Made by a program: the position numbers and the translations under genes. The notes beneath the pieces are model-generated. The model did no database searches. It worked only from the letters and a program-made list of their open reading frames with translations, and was not told the DNA's origin. DNA of 64,000 nt from Neobacillus bataviensis (GTDB lineage Bacteria; Bacillota; Bacilli; Bacillales_B; DSM-18226), in the NCBI RefSeq assembly GCF_019969725.1, contig NZ_JAHXYW010000012.1, forward strand, positions 124,001 to 188,000. Reading direction: 5' to 3'. Shown one piece after another: positions 41,094 through 51,910 of this stretch. Position 1 is the first letter of the stretch. Every line of letters begins with the position of its first letter.

Positions 41094-41133
41094 AATAAAA
41101 AAACAGGCAAGTAAGTTTTCCCACTCGCCTGTT
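41094..41133 (-). terminator. Terminator of rpmE
   Basis: AACAGGC/GCCTGTT outer arms with inner pairing (41102-41133), then TTTTTTTATTTG on the minus strand. Confidence 0.85.
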
Positions 41134-41146
41134 GTCTTTGCAAAAA

Positions 41147-41356
41147 TTATTGTTGCTGCTTAAGGCCGTATTTTTTGTTGAAACGGTCAACACGTCCGCC
41201 AGCTTCAGCGAATTTTTGGCGACCAGTATAGAATGGATGACATTCTGAACAAGTTTCAACGCGAATTTCTTTCTTAACAGAACCAGTTTCAAATGTATTA
41301 CCACATGCACATGTCACCGTTACTGTTTTATAATTTGGATGAATTCCTGCTTTCAT
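41147..41356 (-). CDS. rpmE: 50S ribosomal protein L31, zinc-containing type
   Basis: 69 residues from the ATG at 41356 ([10 protein letters not shown]). The ATG three codons earlier directly touches AAGGAG and is unlikely. CxC (CACGN) and CxxC (CSEC) supply four Cys for zinc, so this is the zinc form that is exchanged for YtiA-type L31 under zinc limitation. Confidence 0.97.
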   Translation of the reverse strand: MKAGIHPNYKTVTVTCACGNTFETGSVKKEIRVETCSECHPFYTGRQKFAEAGGRVDRFNKKYGLKQQQ

Positions 41357-41452
41357 TCTTTTCATCTCCTTCCGCCCTGAATCTTTCGAAACAGAGTTAT
41401 ATAAATGCCTGTCTTAAAAACAAGCATGAAATACTAAAAACACACTGCACCC

Positions 41453-41481
41453 ATTATAACAAGGGTAACCTACTTTTGCAA
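41453..41481 (-). promoter_or_regulatory. Promoter of rpmE
   Basis: On the minus strand TTGCAA, 17 bp, TATAAT, about 100 bp upstream of the start codon. Confidence 0.75.
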
Positions 41482-41567
41482 GTTGGGATTTTTTTGAAAA
41501 GGACTTCTTTATTTTTGAAAAAGGAACTTAAGCCTGTGACTAAACCAGGCCGGCCCTTCTATTCCAT

Positions 41568-42833
41568 TTAGGAACGACGTGACTTTAGTTCCTCGTTCAG
41601 CTGTGCAAAGAACTCTTCGTTTGACTTCGTCTGTCTTAATTTTTTCAAGAAGCGTTCTGCAAAATCCGGTGAATCGGACATTGACTTACGAATCGCCCAT
41701 AATTTATCAAGATGATCCTTTGGAATAAGCAATTCTTCCTTACGTGTTCCGGAACGGCGGATATCAAGCGCAGGGAAAACACGGCGCTCAGCAAGACTGC
41801 GGTCAAGATGCAGCTCCATATTGCCTGTCCCTTTAAATTCCTCATAAATAACATCATCCATCCGTGACCCGGTATCCACAAGTGCCGTAGCCAAAATAGT
41901 CAAGCTGCCGCCCTCTTCAATATTACGGGCAGCCCCGAAGAAACGCTTCGGACGGTGGAACGCAGCCGGGTCAATACCGCCGGAAAGCGTACGGCCGCTT
42001 GGCGGAATGACAAGGTTATAGGCACGCGCTAAACGCGTGATACTATCCATCAAAATGACAACATCGCGTTTGTGCTCAACCAAACGCATCGCACGGTCCA
42101 GCACAAGCTCAGCGACTTTAATATGATTTTCCGGCACTTCATCAAACGTTGAGCTGACGACATCACCCGCAACAGAACGCTCAATATCGGTAACCTCTTC
42201 CGGACGCTCGTCGATTAAAAGTACGATTAATTCAACATCCGGATGGTTTGTCGTAATGCTGTTGGCGATTTCCTTTAACAGCATCGTTTTACCGGCTTTA
42301 GGAGGAGCGACAATCAGTCCGCGCTGTCCAAAACCAACCGGAGCAACTAAATCCATGATTCTGGTAGAAAGATGTTTTGGCGTTGTTTCCAGCTTCATTT
42401 GACGGTTCGGATACAACGGTGTCAATGCCGGGAAGTAAACGCGTTCTTTTGCCGATTCAGGGTCTTCACCATTAACTGCTTCTACATGCAGCAAACCGTA
42501 GTAACGTTCATTTTCCTTTGGGGGACGAACTTTACCGGACACTTTGTCCCCGTTGCGCAGATCGAAACGGCGGATTTGCGAGGCGGAAATATAAATATCT
42601 TCTGAACTTGGCGAATAGTTAATCGGACGCAGGAAGCCAAAGCCTTCTGACTGGATGATTTCCAAGACGCCTTCCATAAAGAAATAGCCCTGCTGCTCGG
42701 CACGGGATTTTAAAATCGCAAAAATTAATTCTTTTTTGGTTAATTTGCTGTAATAGGTCACTTTATATTCACGCGCAAGCTCATAAAGCTCCTTCAGCTT
42801 CATGTTTTCTAAACTTGAAATTGTTAAGTCCAT
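41568..42833 (-). CDS. rho: Transcription termination factor Rho
   Basis: 421 residues. N-terminal helix bundle, cold-shock-like RNA-binding domain ([18 protein letters not shown], about 60-75), hexameric ATPase with Walker [14 protein letters not shown] (about 175-187), Walker [17 protein letters not shown] and the Q/R loop region [12 protein letters not shown]. Its start has no strong ribosome site (weak purines upstream), which fits low expression. Confidence 0.97.
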   Translation of the reverse strand: MDLTISSLENMKLKELYELAREYKVTYYSKLTKKELIFAILKSRAEQQGYFFMEGVLEIIQSEGFGFLRPINYSPSSEDIYISASQIRRFDLRNGDKVSGKVRPPKENERYYGLLHVEAVNGEDPESAKERVYFPALTPLYPNRQMKLETTPKHLSTRIMDLVAPVGFGQRGLIVAPPKAGKTMLLKEIANSITTNHPDVELIVLLIDERPEEVTDIERSVAGDVVSSTFDEVPENHIKVAELVLDRAMRLVEHKRDVVILMDSITRLARAYNLVIPPSGRTLSGGIDPAAFHRPKRFFGAARNIEEGGSLTILATALVDTGSRMDDVIYEEFKGTGNMELHLDRSLAERRVFPALDIRRSGTRKEELLIPKDHLDKLWAIRKSMSDSPDFAERFLKKLRQTKSNEEFFAQLNEELKSRRS

Positions 42834-42988
42834 TTGTACACCACACTTTTAAATTTTCCCTTCGAATCCGCTCTTTCTTTTTGTAAAAGATGGTCAATAG
42901 GTAATTAAGAGATTAGAGGAATTGAAATAGAAGTAGAATTGAAATGAATAGATTTGCAGAAAAATATGCAAGATAAAAAACAATATCT

Positions 42989-43018
42989 ATTTTACCCCCT
43001 TAGCAAAAAAATAATCAA
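42989..43018 (-). promoter_or_regulatory. Possible promoter of rho
   Basis: On the minus strand TTGATT, 18 bp, TAAAAT, giving a leader of about 150 bases before the rho start. The leader (42834-42982) shows no ORF or clear hairpin. The Rho leader in B. subtilis is autoregulated; nothing here proves that. Confidence 0.45.
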
Positions 43019-43086
43019 CTAGATTTTCTTTTATCTAATGTTGGAAATTTTTTCTGAAAGGAATCCCTCTTGGAGATATGGAGTTT

Positions 43087-43113
43087 GGGAGACCAGCCGC
43101 TGGCTGGTCTCCC
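43087..43113. terminator. Strong hairpin between glpX and rho
   Basis: GGGAGACCAGCC pairs perfectly with GGCTGGTCTCCC around a 3-base loop. The T-rich tail lies on the plus-strand side (CTTTATCTGTTTTTATTT), while all neighbouring genes are on the minus strand, where it is followed by AAACTCC. It may act as a structured 3' end, or terminate antisense transcription. Confidence 0.6.
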
Positions 43114-43125
43114 CTTTATCTGTTT

Positions 43126-44088
43126 TTATTTAATCACTAGATTTGGCTTCTTGTTCAAGCTGTGACGGCCTTCAATGAAGCGGACCGTGCCGGATTTAGC
43201 ACGCATGACAATCGAGTGTGTCGATGCATGTGATCCTTTGAATTGAACGCCGCGCAATAATTCACCGTCAGTTACACCAGTTGCGGTAAAAATAGCGTCA
43301 TCGCCCTTTACGAGATCCTCCATACGAAGCACGCGGTTTACATCTAAGCCCATTTTGATGCAGCGCTCAAGCTCGGCATCATTTTGAGGCAGAAGTTTTC
43401 CCATGATTTCGCCTCCGAGACATTTCAGCGCAACCGCCGAAATAACTCCCTCTGGCGCACCGCCAGAGCCAAACAGAATATCGACACCGGTATCGTCGAA
43501 TGCCGTATTGATGGCACCAGCGACGTCACCATCGTTGATCAGCTTAATCCGGGCGCCTGCTTCACGAAGCTGGGCGATGATATGCTCGTGGCGAGGACGG
43601 TTCAATACGGTTGCCACGACATCCTGGATATCTTTGTTTTTCGCTTTGGCAACAGCCTTCAGGTTGTCCAAAACAGAAGCATTGATATCAATTTGGCCAA
43701 CGGCTTCTGGGCCGACGGCGATTTTTTCCATGTACATATCTGGGGCATGAAGAAGGTTTCCATGATCAGCTACTGCTAAAACGGCCAAAGCATTCCAGCC
43801 GCCAGACGCTAAAATATTGGTGCCTTCAAGCGGGTCAACAGCAACATCCACGCGCGGGCCATAGCCGGTTCCAAGCTTTTCGCCGATATAAAGCATTGGT
43901 GCTTCATCCATTTCCCCTTCACCAATTACAACGGTACCTTTCATTGGAACGGTATCGAATACATCGCGCATCGCCGATGTAGCTGCACCGTCAGCTTCAT
44001 CCTTTTTTCCGCGGCCCATCCAGCGTGCAGAGGCCAGCGCCGCTCCTTCTGTGACGCGGACAAGTTCCATCGTTAAGCTTCTTTCCAT
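43126..44088 (-). CDS. glpX: Fructose-1,6-bisphosphatase class II
   Basis: 320 residues from the ATG at 44088 ([15 protein letters not shown]), with GGGGGA 8 bp upstream; an ATG three codons earlier touches that site. Family motifs: [29 protein letters not shown] (metal site) and [12 protein letters not shown]. Gluconeogenic enzyme in an operon-like run with murAB, tal and fbaA. Confidence 0.96.
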   Translation of the reverse strand: MERSLTMELVRVTEGAALASARWMGRGKKDEADGAATSAMRDVFDTVPMKGTVVIGEGEMDEAPMLYIGEKLGTGYGPRVDVAVDPLEGTNILASGGWNALAVLAVADHGNLLHAPDMYMEKIAVGPEAVGQIDINASVLDNLKAVAKAKNKDIQDVVATVLNRPRHEHIIAQLREAGARIKLINDGDVAGAINTAFDDTGVDILFGSGGAPEGVISAVALKCLGGEIMGKLLPQNDAELERCIKMGLDVNRVLRMEDLVKGDDAIFTATGVTDGELLRGVQFKGSHASTHSIVMRAKSGTVRFIEGRHSLNKKPNLVIK

Positions 44089-44112
44089 GAATTCCATCCC
44101 CCGTTTTCATTT

Positions 44113-44249
44113 ATATAACTTCGATTAATGTCTAGCTGCAGCGCCTAGGGGCTCGAGGTCATAAGCCAATCCGTCGAGAAGGTTAAAAAACAACCTTCCC
44201 GCCGGCACGTCTTATGCTTGTCACCCCTGGGCAAGGCGCTTCCGCTTTT
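44113..44249 (-). repeat. Dispersed palindromic repeat, copy 2, between murAB and glpX
   Basis: Near-identical to the element at 19980-20117, including the outer flank TATATAACTTCGATTA and the central AAGGTT/AACCTT mini-hairpin. Like copy 1 it starts at the 3' edge of an upstream gene (murAB stop at 44250) and would lie in the mRNA. Confidence 0.88.
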
Positions 44250-45539
44250 CTATGTGTTTTTCAACTGCTCGACTTCTTCGTTCGTTAAAGCTTCACGCCA
44301 AACCGTCGCACCGAGGCCATTTAATTTTTCAACCAGATTGCTATAGCCACGATCGATGTGTTCAAGGCCAGTTACTTCGGTAATCCCTTCTGCCATGAGG
44401 CCGGCGATAAAGAGAGCCGCTCCGGCACGAAGATCGCTCGCCTTCACTTTTGCCCCTTGAAGCTGGATAGGACCATTTATGATTGCCGAACGGCCTTCCA
44501 CTTTAATATTGGCGTTCATTCTTCTAAGTTCATCGATATGTTTAAAGCGGGCACCATAAATCGTATCGGTGACGACGCTTGAACCGGTCGCTTTTGTTAA
44601 AAGAGTTGTAAATGGCTGCTGCAGGTCGGTTGGAAAGCCAGGATAAACAAGCGTTTTGATATCAACAGCCTTCAATTTCGCCGCTCCGCCGTCGACAAAC
44701 ACCTGGTCGTCGCCTGATTCAATGTAGACGCCCATTTCACGCAGCTTGGCAATTAATGATTCCAAATGCTGCGGGATGACATTGTCGATGAGGACTCCTT
44801 CCCCAACGGCGGCTCCCAAAATCATATAGGTTCCTGCTTCAATCCGGTCAGGAATAATCGTATGACGGCAGCCGTGCAGCGTATCGACGCCATCAATCCG
44901 GATCACATCCGTTCCGGCCCCTTTAATCTTCGCGCCCATGTTCGTTAAAAGTGTAGCGACATCAATAATTTCTGGCTCTTTCGCCGCATTTTCAATGATT
45001 GTCCGTCCTTTTGCCCGAACGGCAGCAAGCATGATATTGATGGTCGCACCCACACTGACGACATCGAGATAAATCCGTGCGCCGCGAAGCTCGTCCGCAC
45101 GCAAATAAATCGCCCCTTGTTCGTTGGTGATTTGCGCGCCAAGTGCCTCGAAGCCTTTAATATGCTGATCAATCGGTCTTGGCCCCAAATGGCAGCCTCC
45201 TGGTAAACCAATGACAGCTTTTTTAAAGCGGCCGAGCATTGCTCCCATTAGATAATAGGACGCACGCAGTTTTTTTACTTTTCCGTTTGGCAGCGGCATA
45301 GAAATCATCGTCGATGGGTCAACCGTCATTTCATCGTTCGTTATTTCAACTTTGCCGCCGATTTCTTCGAGCAAATCCTTTAAGATTTCCACGTCCGAAA
45401 TCTCCGGCAGTCCTTCAATTGTCACTGGTGATTCTGCTAAAATGGTGGCAGGAATTAAGGCAACGGCACTATTTTTGGCTCCGCTGATGCGAACCGTTCC
45501 CTTCAGCGGATATCCGCCTGCAATTTTAAGTTTTTCCAT
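44250..45539 (-). CDS. murAB: UDP-N-acetylglucosamine 1-carboxyvinyltransferase (second MurA)
   Basis: 429 residues, equal to B. subtilis MurAB/MurZ. First committed step of peptidoglycan synthesis. Catalytic-loop Cys in [15 protein letters not shown] (about residue 117), substrate Lys22/Asn23 in [12 protein letters not shown]. The ATG at 45539 has AAGGGAG upstream; 27 in-frame codons above lack a site. Context (fba, tal, glpX) identifies the MurAB paralogue. A Cys at the loop predicts fosfomycin reactivity. Confidence 0.94.
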   Translation of the reverse strand: MEKLKIAGGYPLKGTVRISGAKNSAVALIPATILAESPVTIEGLPEISDVEILKDLLEEIGGKVEITNDEMTVDPSTMISMPLPNGKVKKLRASYYLMGAMLGRFKKAVIGLPGGCHLGPRPIDQHIKGFEALGAQITNEQGAIYLRADELRGARIYLDVVSVGATINIMLAAVRAKGRTIIENAAKEPEIIDVATLLTNMGAKIKGAGTDVIRIDGVDTLHGCRHTIIPDRIEAGTYMILGAAVGEGVLIDNVIPQHLESLIAKLREMGVYIESGDDQVFVDGGAAKLKAVDIKTLVYPGFPTDLQQPFTTLLTKATGSSVVTDTIYGARFKHIDELRRMNANIKVEGRSAIINGPIQLQGAKVKASDLRAGAALFIAGLMAEGITEVTGLEHIDRGYSNLVEKLNGLGATVWREALTNEEVEQLKNT

Positions 45540-45753
45540 TTTCGACTCCCTTCTAAGCCATGCCTTATTCCGAATGCGCTTACAGCGGTTTGTAAAAAAA
45601 ACACCTTGATGTTGACGCAAGGCTCTAGGTATATTTTTCCAACATAAAAAGTCAAATTCCGACAGTTTGTCTATCTTATAGTTTACACTAAAATTTTATT
45701 TTCATGTATCCATATTAAAAAAATTTGACGAAAATGGAAAAACTGCAGATTAA

Positions 45754-46404
45754 TTATGCGTTATTACGGGCATTCCAGTCTTTTAGGAAGCCTTCAATCC
45801 CTTTATCTGTTAATGGATGATGGAACAAGCTGATTAGAACTTTGTAAGGAATTGTCGCAATATCTGCGCCTCTTAATGCTGCTTCGGTTACATGGATTGG
45901 GTTACGGATAGAGGCAGCAATGATTTGGGTTTCAAGGCCATGTACGGCAAAAATATCAGCAACCTGCGAAATGAGCTCTAAACCATTTTGACCGATATCA
46001 TCCAATCTGCCAAGGAACGGAGAAACATAAGTAGCACCTGCTCTTGCAGCAAGCAATGCTTGGTTCGCATTAAAAATCAAGGTTACGTTTACCGTTACTC
46101 CCTTTTTTGAAAAATGATTACATGCTTTTAATCCATCTGGAGTCATTGGAACTTTAATCGTAATATTTGGGGCAATGGCAGCTAGTTCTTCTCCTTCTCT
46201 AATCATGCCTTCAGCATCAAGAGAGATAACTTCCGCACTGACTGAACCAGGAACAAGCGCCGCAATTTCTTTAATACGGTCATGGAAAGAAACGTCTTTT
46301 TCTCTTGCAACTAGAGATGGATTCGTTGTTACACCTGCTAATAACCCTAACTCATGCACTTCACGGATTTCTTCTAAATTCGCAGTATCGATAAAAAACT
46401 TCAT
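45754..46404 (-). CDS. tal: Transaldolase / fructose-6-phosphate aldolase family
   Basis: 216 residues, the short MipB/TalC type. Schiff-base Lys in [12 protein letters not shown] (about residue 83), and [23 protein letters not shown] and [14 protein letters not shown] signatures. Equivalent to B. subtilis YwjH. It could be transaldolase or F6P aldolase; the subtype is not decided by sequence alone. GGAGGG precedes the ATG. Confidence 0.93.
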   Translation of the reverse strand: MKFFIDTANLEEIREVHELGLLAGVTTNPSLVAREKDVSFHDRIKEIAALVPGSVSAEVISLDAEGMIREGEELAAIAPNITIKVPMTPDGLKACNHFSKKGVTVNVTLIFNANQALLAARAGATYVSPFLGRLDDIGQNGLELISQVADIFAVHGLETQIIAASIRNPIHVTEAALRGADIATIPYKVLISLFHHPLTDKGIEGFLKDWNARNNA

Positions 46405-46455
46405 GATTTTCCCTCCAAATTTCGACTAAATTTTCAGTTTACGTTGAACACACTG

Positions 46456-46482
46456 AAACCGCCCTTAGATAAGGGCGGTTTT
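46456..46482. terminator. Hairpin between fbaA and tal
   Basis: AAACCGCCCTTA/TAAGGGCGGTTT, nearly perfect, with a very short loop. The T tail is better on the plus side (TTTTCATTTTATC) than on the minus side (TTTCAGTG). Possible partial terminator between fbaA and tal. Confidence 0.6.
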
Positions 46483-46537
46483 CATTTTATCACAATTGCG
46501 GCAAACTACAAAAACGGCCATAGAAGGCGTTCTTGTA

Positions 46538-47395
46538 TTACGCTCTGCCTGAAGAACCGAATTCGCGCATTTTGCCAGAAACCGTTTCTTTAATGGCATC
46601 GCGAGCTGGTCCTAAATATTTACGTGGATCATATTCATTTGGTTTAGCTGCCAATACTTCGCGAACCACTTTCGCAGATGCGATTTGGTTTTCAGTATTA
46701 ACATTGATTTTCGCTGTTCCTAAAGAAATGGACTTTTGGATATCAGCTGTTGGGATTCCTGTTCCACCATGAAGAACAAGCGGAAGACCAGTAGCTTGAC
46801 CGATTTCTTCCATTTCCTTGTAACCAAGCTTTGGTTCGCCTTTGTAAGGGCCGTGTACGGAACCTAGTGCTGGTGCAAGGCAGTCGATGCCTGTACGAGT
46901 TACTAGCTCTTTACACTCTGCAGGATCTGCATAGATAACGCCGTCAGCAACCACATCGTCCTCTTGGCCGCCAACTGTTCCTAATTCTGCTTCAACTGAA
47001 ACACCTTTTGAATGAGCGTATTCTACTACTTTTGAAGTCGTAGCGACATTCTCTTCAAATGGGTGGTGGGAAGCATCGATCATAACAGATGTGAAGCCTG
47101 CATCGATTGCTTCTTTACATTTTTCAAAGCTTGAACCGTGGTCAAGGTGAATCGCAACTGGAACGGTAACATTTAAATCTTCCATTAATCCCTCTACCAT
47201 TTTTACAACGGTTTTGAAGCCGGACATATAACGGGCTGCCCCTTCAGACACACCAAGAATAACCGGTGATTTTTCTGCTTCAGCAGCTTGAAGAATCGCT
47301 TGGGTAAACTCTAAGTTATTAAGGTTAAATTGCCCAACCGCGTAGCCTTCCGCCTTTGCTTTGTTAAGCATTTCTGTCATGGAAACTAAAGGCAT
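46538..47395 (-). CDS. fbaA: Fructose-1,6-bisphosphate aldolase class II
   Basis: 285 residues. Zinc-dependent glycolytic aldolase: [15 protein letters not shown] with zinc His, [28 protein letters not shown] with zinc His, and [16 protein letters not shown] precedes the ATG. Confidence 0.97.
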   Translation of the reverse strand: MPLVSMTEMLNKAKAEGYAVGQFNLNNLEFTQAILQAAEAEKSPVILGVSEGAARYMSGFKTVVKMVEGLMEDLNVTVPVAIHLDHGSSFEKCKEAIDAGFTSVMIDASHHPFEENVATTSKVVEYAHSKGVSVEAELGTVGGQEDDVVADGVIYADPAECKELVTRTGIDCLAPALGSVHGPYKGEPKLGYKEMEEIGQATGLPLVLHGGTGIPTADIQKSISLGTAKINVNTENQIASAKVVREVLAAKPNEYDPRKYLGPARDAIKETVSGKMREFGSSGRA

Positions 47396-47603
47396 TTCTA
47401 TTCCTCCTTAAATTGGGTCGTTATCTTTTCATATAAATGTTTTCCCTAATTAAAATGAATATGTATCCATCTGAAAAGATAGCAACCGGTCAAAGTTCAT
47501 ATGTATCATATCAGAATAAAAGTAGAAATGCCATTAATCTAACAGTGTTTTTAAAAGTGTCATAATGAAAGCGCGGTCATTTTCCTATTTCCACCTTTTG
47601 TAT

Positions 47604-47632
47604 GAAAAAAAGGCATTTTCGCTGCCTTTTTG
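47604..47632 (-). terminator. Terminator of spo0F
   Basis: AAAAGGCA/TGCCTTTT around a 7-base loop with T runs on both sides, 40 bp past the spo0F stop. The rest of 47396-47669 holds no gene that I can see. Confidence 0.8.
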
Positions 47633-47669
47633 TCTTTTTGAATCTAGTTATTTTTTTAAAAAAATGACT

Positions 47670-48041
47670 TTAGTTTGCCTTTTGCGGAATGTGCTTTCGT
47701 ACTGCAGCACGGATATCATCAATATCAAATGGTTTAGCAAAATGAGTGATGGCACCAAGGTCTTTTGCTTCTTGAATCATATCCAATTCTCCGTAGGCGG
47801 TCATGATGATCACACGGATGTCTGGGTCGATGACTTTCATTCGCTTCAAGATTTCGATTCCGTCCATGCCCGGGATTTTCATATCCAAAAGGACAAGATC
47901 AGGGTCGTGCTTTGTTACAATATCAAGTGCCTGAACGCCGTTAGCCGCCTGGAATGTTTGATACCCTTCTTTTTGGAACACCTCATTTAGCAAAATGCGA
48001 ATACCAAATTGATCGTCAACGATTAAAATTTTCTCTTTCAT
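47670..48041 (-). CDS. spo0F: Sporulation phosphorelay response regulator Spo0F
   Basis: 123 residues, a stand-alone receiver domain. Acid pocket [11 protein letters not shown] (Asp10, Asp11), phospho-acceptor Asp54 in [12 protein letters not shown], Thr in VIIMTAYGE and Lys in [11 protein letters not shown]. It passes phosphate from sporulation kinases to Spo0B. AGAGGTGG precedes the ATG. The divergent upstream region has a perfect spaced inverted repeat. Confidence 0.97.
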   Translation of the reverse strand: MKEKILIVDDQFGIRILLNEVFQKEGYQTFQAANGVQALDIVTKHDPDLVLLDMKIPGMDGIEILKRMKVIDPDIRVIIMTAYGELDMIQEAKDLGAITHFAKPFDIDDIRAAVRKHIPQKAN

Positions 48042-48126
48042 ACTTCCACCTCTTCCCGATTTGATAGATTCTCAATTTTTAGTAAATTCCACCTAAACAC
48101 TCACTTGTTATTGTTCTACATTTTAA

Positions 48127-48152
48127 GGCAAAATTCCTGCAAAAATTTTGCC
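48127..48152. promoter_or_regulatory. Perfect inverted repeat in the spo0F-ywjG divergent region
   Basis: GGCAAAATT, 8 bp, AATTTTGCC. It lies 86-111 bp upstream of spo0F and just upstream of the ywjG -35 box. A minus-strand TGTAGAA (one mismatch from the Spo0A box TGTCGAA) lies close by. Candidate operator shared by both genes. Confidence 0.45.
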
Positions 48153-48167
48153 TAGAATAATGTTATT

Positions 48168-48196
48168 TTGTGGAATTTTTTAAAAAAGTCTATAAT
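48168..48196 (+). promoter_or_regulatory. Promoter of ywjG
   Basis: TTGTGG, 17 bp, TATAAT, 24 bp upstream of the ywjG start codon. Confidence 0.72.
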
Positions 48197-48220
48197 AGGG
48201 GTGCGATAAGGAGGATTATC

Positions 48221-48727
48221 ATGTTAAAAATGTTTGCTACTCAATTAACTGGGTTATTTAAAAGACTTGACGAAAAAGAAGAATTTGCGTTTGAGGATGG
48301 CGCCCGCCTGCTTGCACAGGGGCAGTCCATTTTTATTTTTGGCACGAAAGAAATGAAAGCTGTGGAGTTCGAGGCATTAGAGGGTGCAGAGCCGCTTAAG
48401 GGGGCACAAGGCTTAATCAATGTAGAGAAAGTTAGTGAAGCCGATCGGGTGCTGATTTTCACGAGGCAGTCCGATGATGAAGCCGCCGTGGAGCTCGCGA
48501 GTCAGCTTCAGGAAAAAGGCATCCCTTTTGTTGCAGTATCGACGGTCGTTGATGGGGGCGGTTTGGCTGATTTGGCTGATGTTCATATTGATTTGCGGCT
48601 GACAAAAGGCTTACTTCCAGATGATTTAGGAAATCGGTACGGATATCCTTCGGCGATGGCCGCTTTGTTCGTGTTTCATGGTTTAAAATTCACGATTGAT
48701 GAGATTTTGGCGGAATATGAGGAGTAA
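48221..48727 (+). CDS. ywjG: YwjG/DUF2529 family protein
   Basis: 168 residues from the ATG at 48221, with AAGGAGG at good spacing; 17 in-frame codons upstream overlap the promoter. A SIS-like Rossmann layout is suggested by IFIFGTKEMKAVE and VLIFTRQSDDEAAVELASQL, but the catalytic function is unknown. It is divergent from spo0F and convergent with pyrG, as in B. subtilis. Confidence 0.88.
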   Translation: MLKMFATQLTGLFKRLDEKEEFAFEDGARLLAQGQSIFIFGTKEMKAVEFEALEGAEPLKGAQGLINVEKVSEADRVLIFTRQSDDEAAVELASQLQEKGIPFVAVSTVVDGGGLADLADVHIDLRLTKGLLPDDLGNRYGYPSAMAALFVFHGLKFTIDEILAEYEE

Positions 48728-48757
48728 AAACGGCCTTGATTGGGGCCGTTTTTTGTT
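48728..48757 (+). terminator. Terminator of ywjG
   Basis: AAACGGCC/GGCCGTTT around an 8-base loop followed by TTTG, immediately after the stop codon and directly before the 21-bp array. Confidence 0.85.
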
Positions 48758-48872
48758 TTGTCTATTTTTGGGGCGGTTTTGTCTATTTTTTGAGTGGGTT
48801 TGTCTATTTTTAGGGCAGGTTTGTCTATTTTTTTCGGTCGTTTGTCTATTTTTTCGCAGGGTTTGTCTAAAT
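48757..48872. repeat. 21-bp tandem array, six copies (TTTGTCTATTTTT family)
   Basis: GTCTAT (last copy GTCTAA) recurs at 48760, 48781, 48802, 48823, 48844 and 48865, exactly 21 bp apart. The core TTTGTCTATTTTT is constant, while the remaining 8 bp change between copies (GGGGCGGT, TGAGTGGG, AGGGCAGG and others) and stay mostly G-rich. Located between the convergent ywjG and pyrG terminators. The same core and period recur at 59525-59597. Confidence 0.93.
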
Positions 48873-48883
48873 ATACATTTATT

Positions 48884-48920
48884 CCCAAAAACAAGACCAG
48901 TCCCCCAAAGGAAACTGGTC
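48884..48920 (-). terminator. Terminator of pyrG
   Basis: GACCAGT/ACTGGTC arms (48895-48920) are followed on the minus strand by TTGTTTTTGG, just after the pyrG stop. Confidence 0.8.
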
Positions 48921-48930
48921 CATAAAATCT

Positions 48931-50629
<1,699 letters not shown>

Positions 50630-50634
50630 CGCAG

Positions 50635-50756
50635 AAAAGCGGAAGCGCCTTGATCAGGGGCGACAAGCATAAGACGAGCCGGCGGGAAGGTTGCTTTTTA
50701 ACCTTTTCGACGGATTGGCTTAGACCAAGAGATCCCCTAGGCGCTGCAGCTGGACA
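50635..50756 (+). repeat. Dispersed palindromic repeat, copy 3 (inverted), in the pyrG leader
   Basis: Reads AAAAGCGGAAGCGCCTTGAT at the left and GGCGCTGCAGCTGGAC at the right, the reverse complement of copies 1 and 2 with one diverged patch near 50722. It separates the pyrG attenuator from the coding region. Confidence 0.87.
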
Positions 50757-50759
50757 AAA

Positions 50760-50797
50760 ATAAAAAGCGCTCCGCTTACGCAATGGTAAGGGAGCGC
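50760..50797 (-). terminator. pyrG leader attenuator
   Basis: The stem GCGCTCC..CTTAC with GTAAG..GGAGCGC (50767-50797, one bulged base) is followed on the minus strand by TTTTTA. It starts 40 nt after the GGGCTCC initiation region. In B. subtilis pyrG, CTP shortage causes repeated G addition at the start and the poly-G tract pairs with the CUCCCUU-type 5' arm of the terminator. The 5' arm here contains CTCCCTTACC, which fits that mechanism. Confidence 0.85.
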
Positions 50798-50830
50798 ATT
50801 GTAAGTAAATAATGTATCGTCCTTTTTTAA

Positions 50831-50873
50831 GGAGCCCAAAAAAGATAATACAAGGGCATGGATGAAAAGTCAA
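50831..50873 (-). promoter_or_regulatory. pyrG promoter with GGGCTCC initiation region
   Basis: On the minus strand TTGACT, 17 bp, TATTAT, then seven bases and GGGCTCC with +1 expected at 50837. The GGGCT start is the hallmark of reiterative-transcription control of pyrG in Bacillus. Confidence 0.87.
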
Positions 50874-50893
50874 GCCGAAATCCCGGGTAAAAA

Positions 50894-51481
50894 TTACAAG
50901 TCTTCGTCTTCTTCTTCGTCTAAGTCGGCCTCATCATCTTCATCTTCATCAAGATCGTCATCAAGATCATCTTCTTCGTCAAGATCGAAATCTTCGTCGT
51001 CCTCAATCACTTCTTCATCATCATCGTCAAACTCGTCGACTTCATCAAGTTCATCGAAGGCATCGTCATCATCATCAAGGAGATCATCTTCGTCGTCAAA
51101 TTCATCAACGTCATCGTAATCTTCATCCTCAATTTCATCGAAATCGTCAAGATCCTCTTCATCGACGACTTTCTTCGCCTTTTTCTTCTTCGGCTTCACT
51201 GTGTTCACAACTTCTTCTTCCGCTGTATCTACCGGATACCAAACGCGAAGTCCCCAGCGATTGTCGCCTAATGCAAGGAAACGGCCATCTATATTCATGT
51301 CAGTATAAAATTGTGCCAGCCGCGCGCGAACCTCTGCTTCAGAAAGCTCGGCAGCCTGTGTAATTTCATTGACCAATTCATTGAAGGAGATTGGTTGCTT
51401 GCTATTTTTTAAAAATTCGTAAGCCATTTCTATGAGGGATAACTCTTGTAATTCCTCTTTTGAGTATTGTGCTAAACTCAA
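50894..51481 (-). CDS. rpoE: RNA polymerase delta subunit
   Basis: 195 residues. Folded N-terminal HARE-HTH domain (about 1-90, ending in the conserved FYTDMNIDGRFLALGDNRWGLR) and an extremely acidic Asp/Glu tail from about 115, preceded by the basic KPKKKKAKK patch. Promotes polymerase recycling. The likely start is a TTG at 51481 (MSLAQYS, as in other delta proteins), with AAAGGA 10 bp upstream; a GTG at 51490 touches that site. Confidence 0.95.
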   Translation of the reverse strand: MSLAQYSKEELQELSLIEMAYEFLKNSKQPISFNELVNEITQAAELSEAEVRARLAQFYTDMNIDGRFLALGDNRWGLRVWYPVDTAEEEVVNTVKPKKKKAKKVVDEEDLDDFDEIEDEDYDDVDEFDDEDDLLDDDDDAFDELDEVDEFDDDDEEVIEDDEDFDLDEEDDLDDDLDEDEDDEADLDEEEDEDL

Positions 51482-51619
51482 TATTGGCACTTCCTTTCTC
51501 TATTTAACACTCTAAAAAGAGTGATAAGGGCATTTCTCCCAGTTTGCATATTCTTCATTATAAACAAATTCTTACCGTTTATGCTAGTTCTAGCTGACCA
51601 ATCCCTTGATTTTTTCCTG

Positions 51620-51781
51620 CTAGTCGTCCTTTTTGTTGAATTTTTTTAATTCTTTAATCGAAATAACGAGAAAGAAGATCGATAAAAGCAGGAATGAGAC
51701 GGCACCTAACTGGCGCTCATACAGATAATATAACGGCCAGGCAAAAATGATTAAAATAATGATCATCGTACGTAGCTTCAT
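51620..51781 (-). CDS. Small membrane protein of 53 residues
   Basis: A short ORF starting MKLRTMIIILIIFAWPLYYL and ending LKKFNKKDD, with AGGTG 8 bp before the ATG. Two hydrophobic helices (about 5-20 and 28-42) are separated by YERQLGA, with positively charged ends. I do not recognise a family. The ribosome site, codon pattern and clean stop support a real gene. It lies between icmF and rpoE and would be transcribed from the icmF side or its own promoter. Confidence 0.72.
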   Translation of the reverse strand: MKLRTMIIILIIFAWPLYYLYERQLGAVSFLLLSIFFLVISIKELKKFNKKDD

Positions 51782-51860
51782 ATCTTCACACCTGCCATGA
51801 TCCTCGAAGTTTGTTCACTAGTTTGATTATATAAGATAATTCTTTTTTGTAAAACAACGG

Positions 51861-51901
51861 TGTCAGGCACCATGTGAAAATTTCACATGGTGCCTGACAC
51901 T
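51861..51901. repeat. Perfect 20-bp inverted repeat with one-base centre
   Basis: GTGTCAGGCACCATGTGAAA, one A, then its exact complement. It lies 10 bp after the icmF stop. The core GTGTCAGGCACC is a repeat I know to be scattered through Bacillaceae genomes. Without a long T tail it is a doubtful terminator but a very stable RNA end. Confidence 0.88.
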
Positions 51902-51910
51902 CAACATTCC

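Noticed and set aside
48757..48872. CRISPR array
   Set aside because: Repeats are only 13 bp with 8 bp gaps, far below CRISPR repeat and spacer sizes, and there are no cas genes.
50862..51119. Plus-strand poly-Ser ORF opposite rpoE
   Set aside because: Antisense reading of the Asp/Glu tail of the delta subunit.
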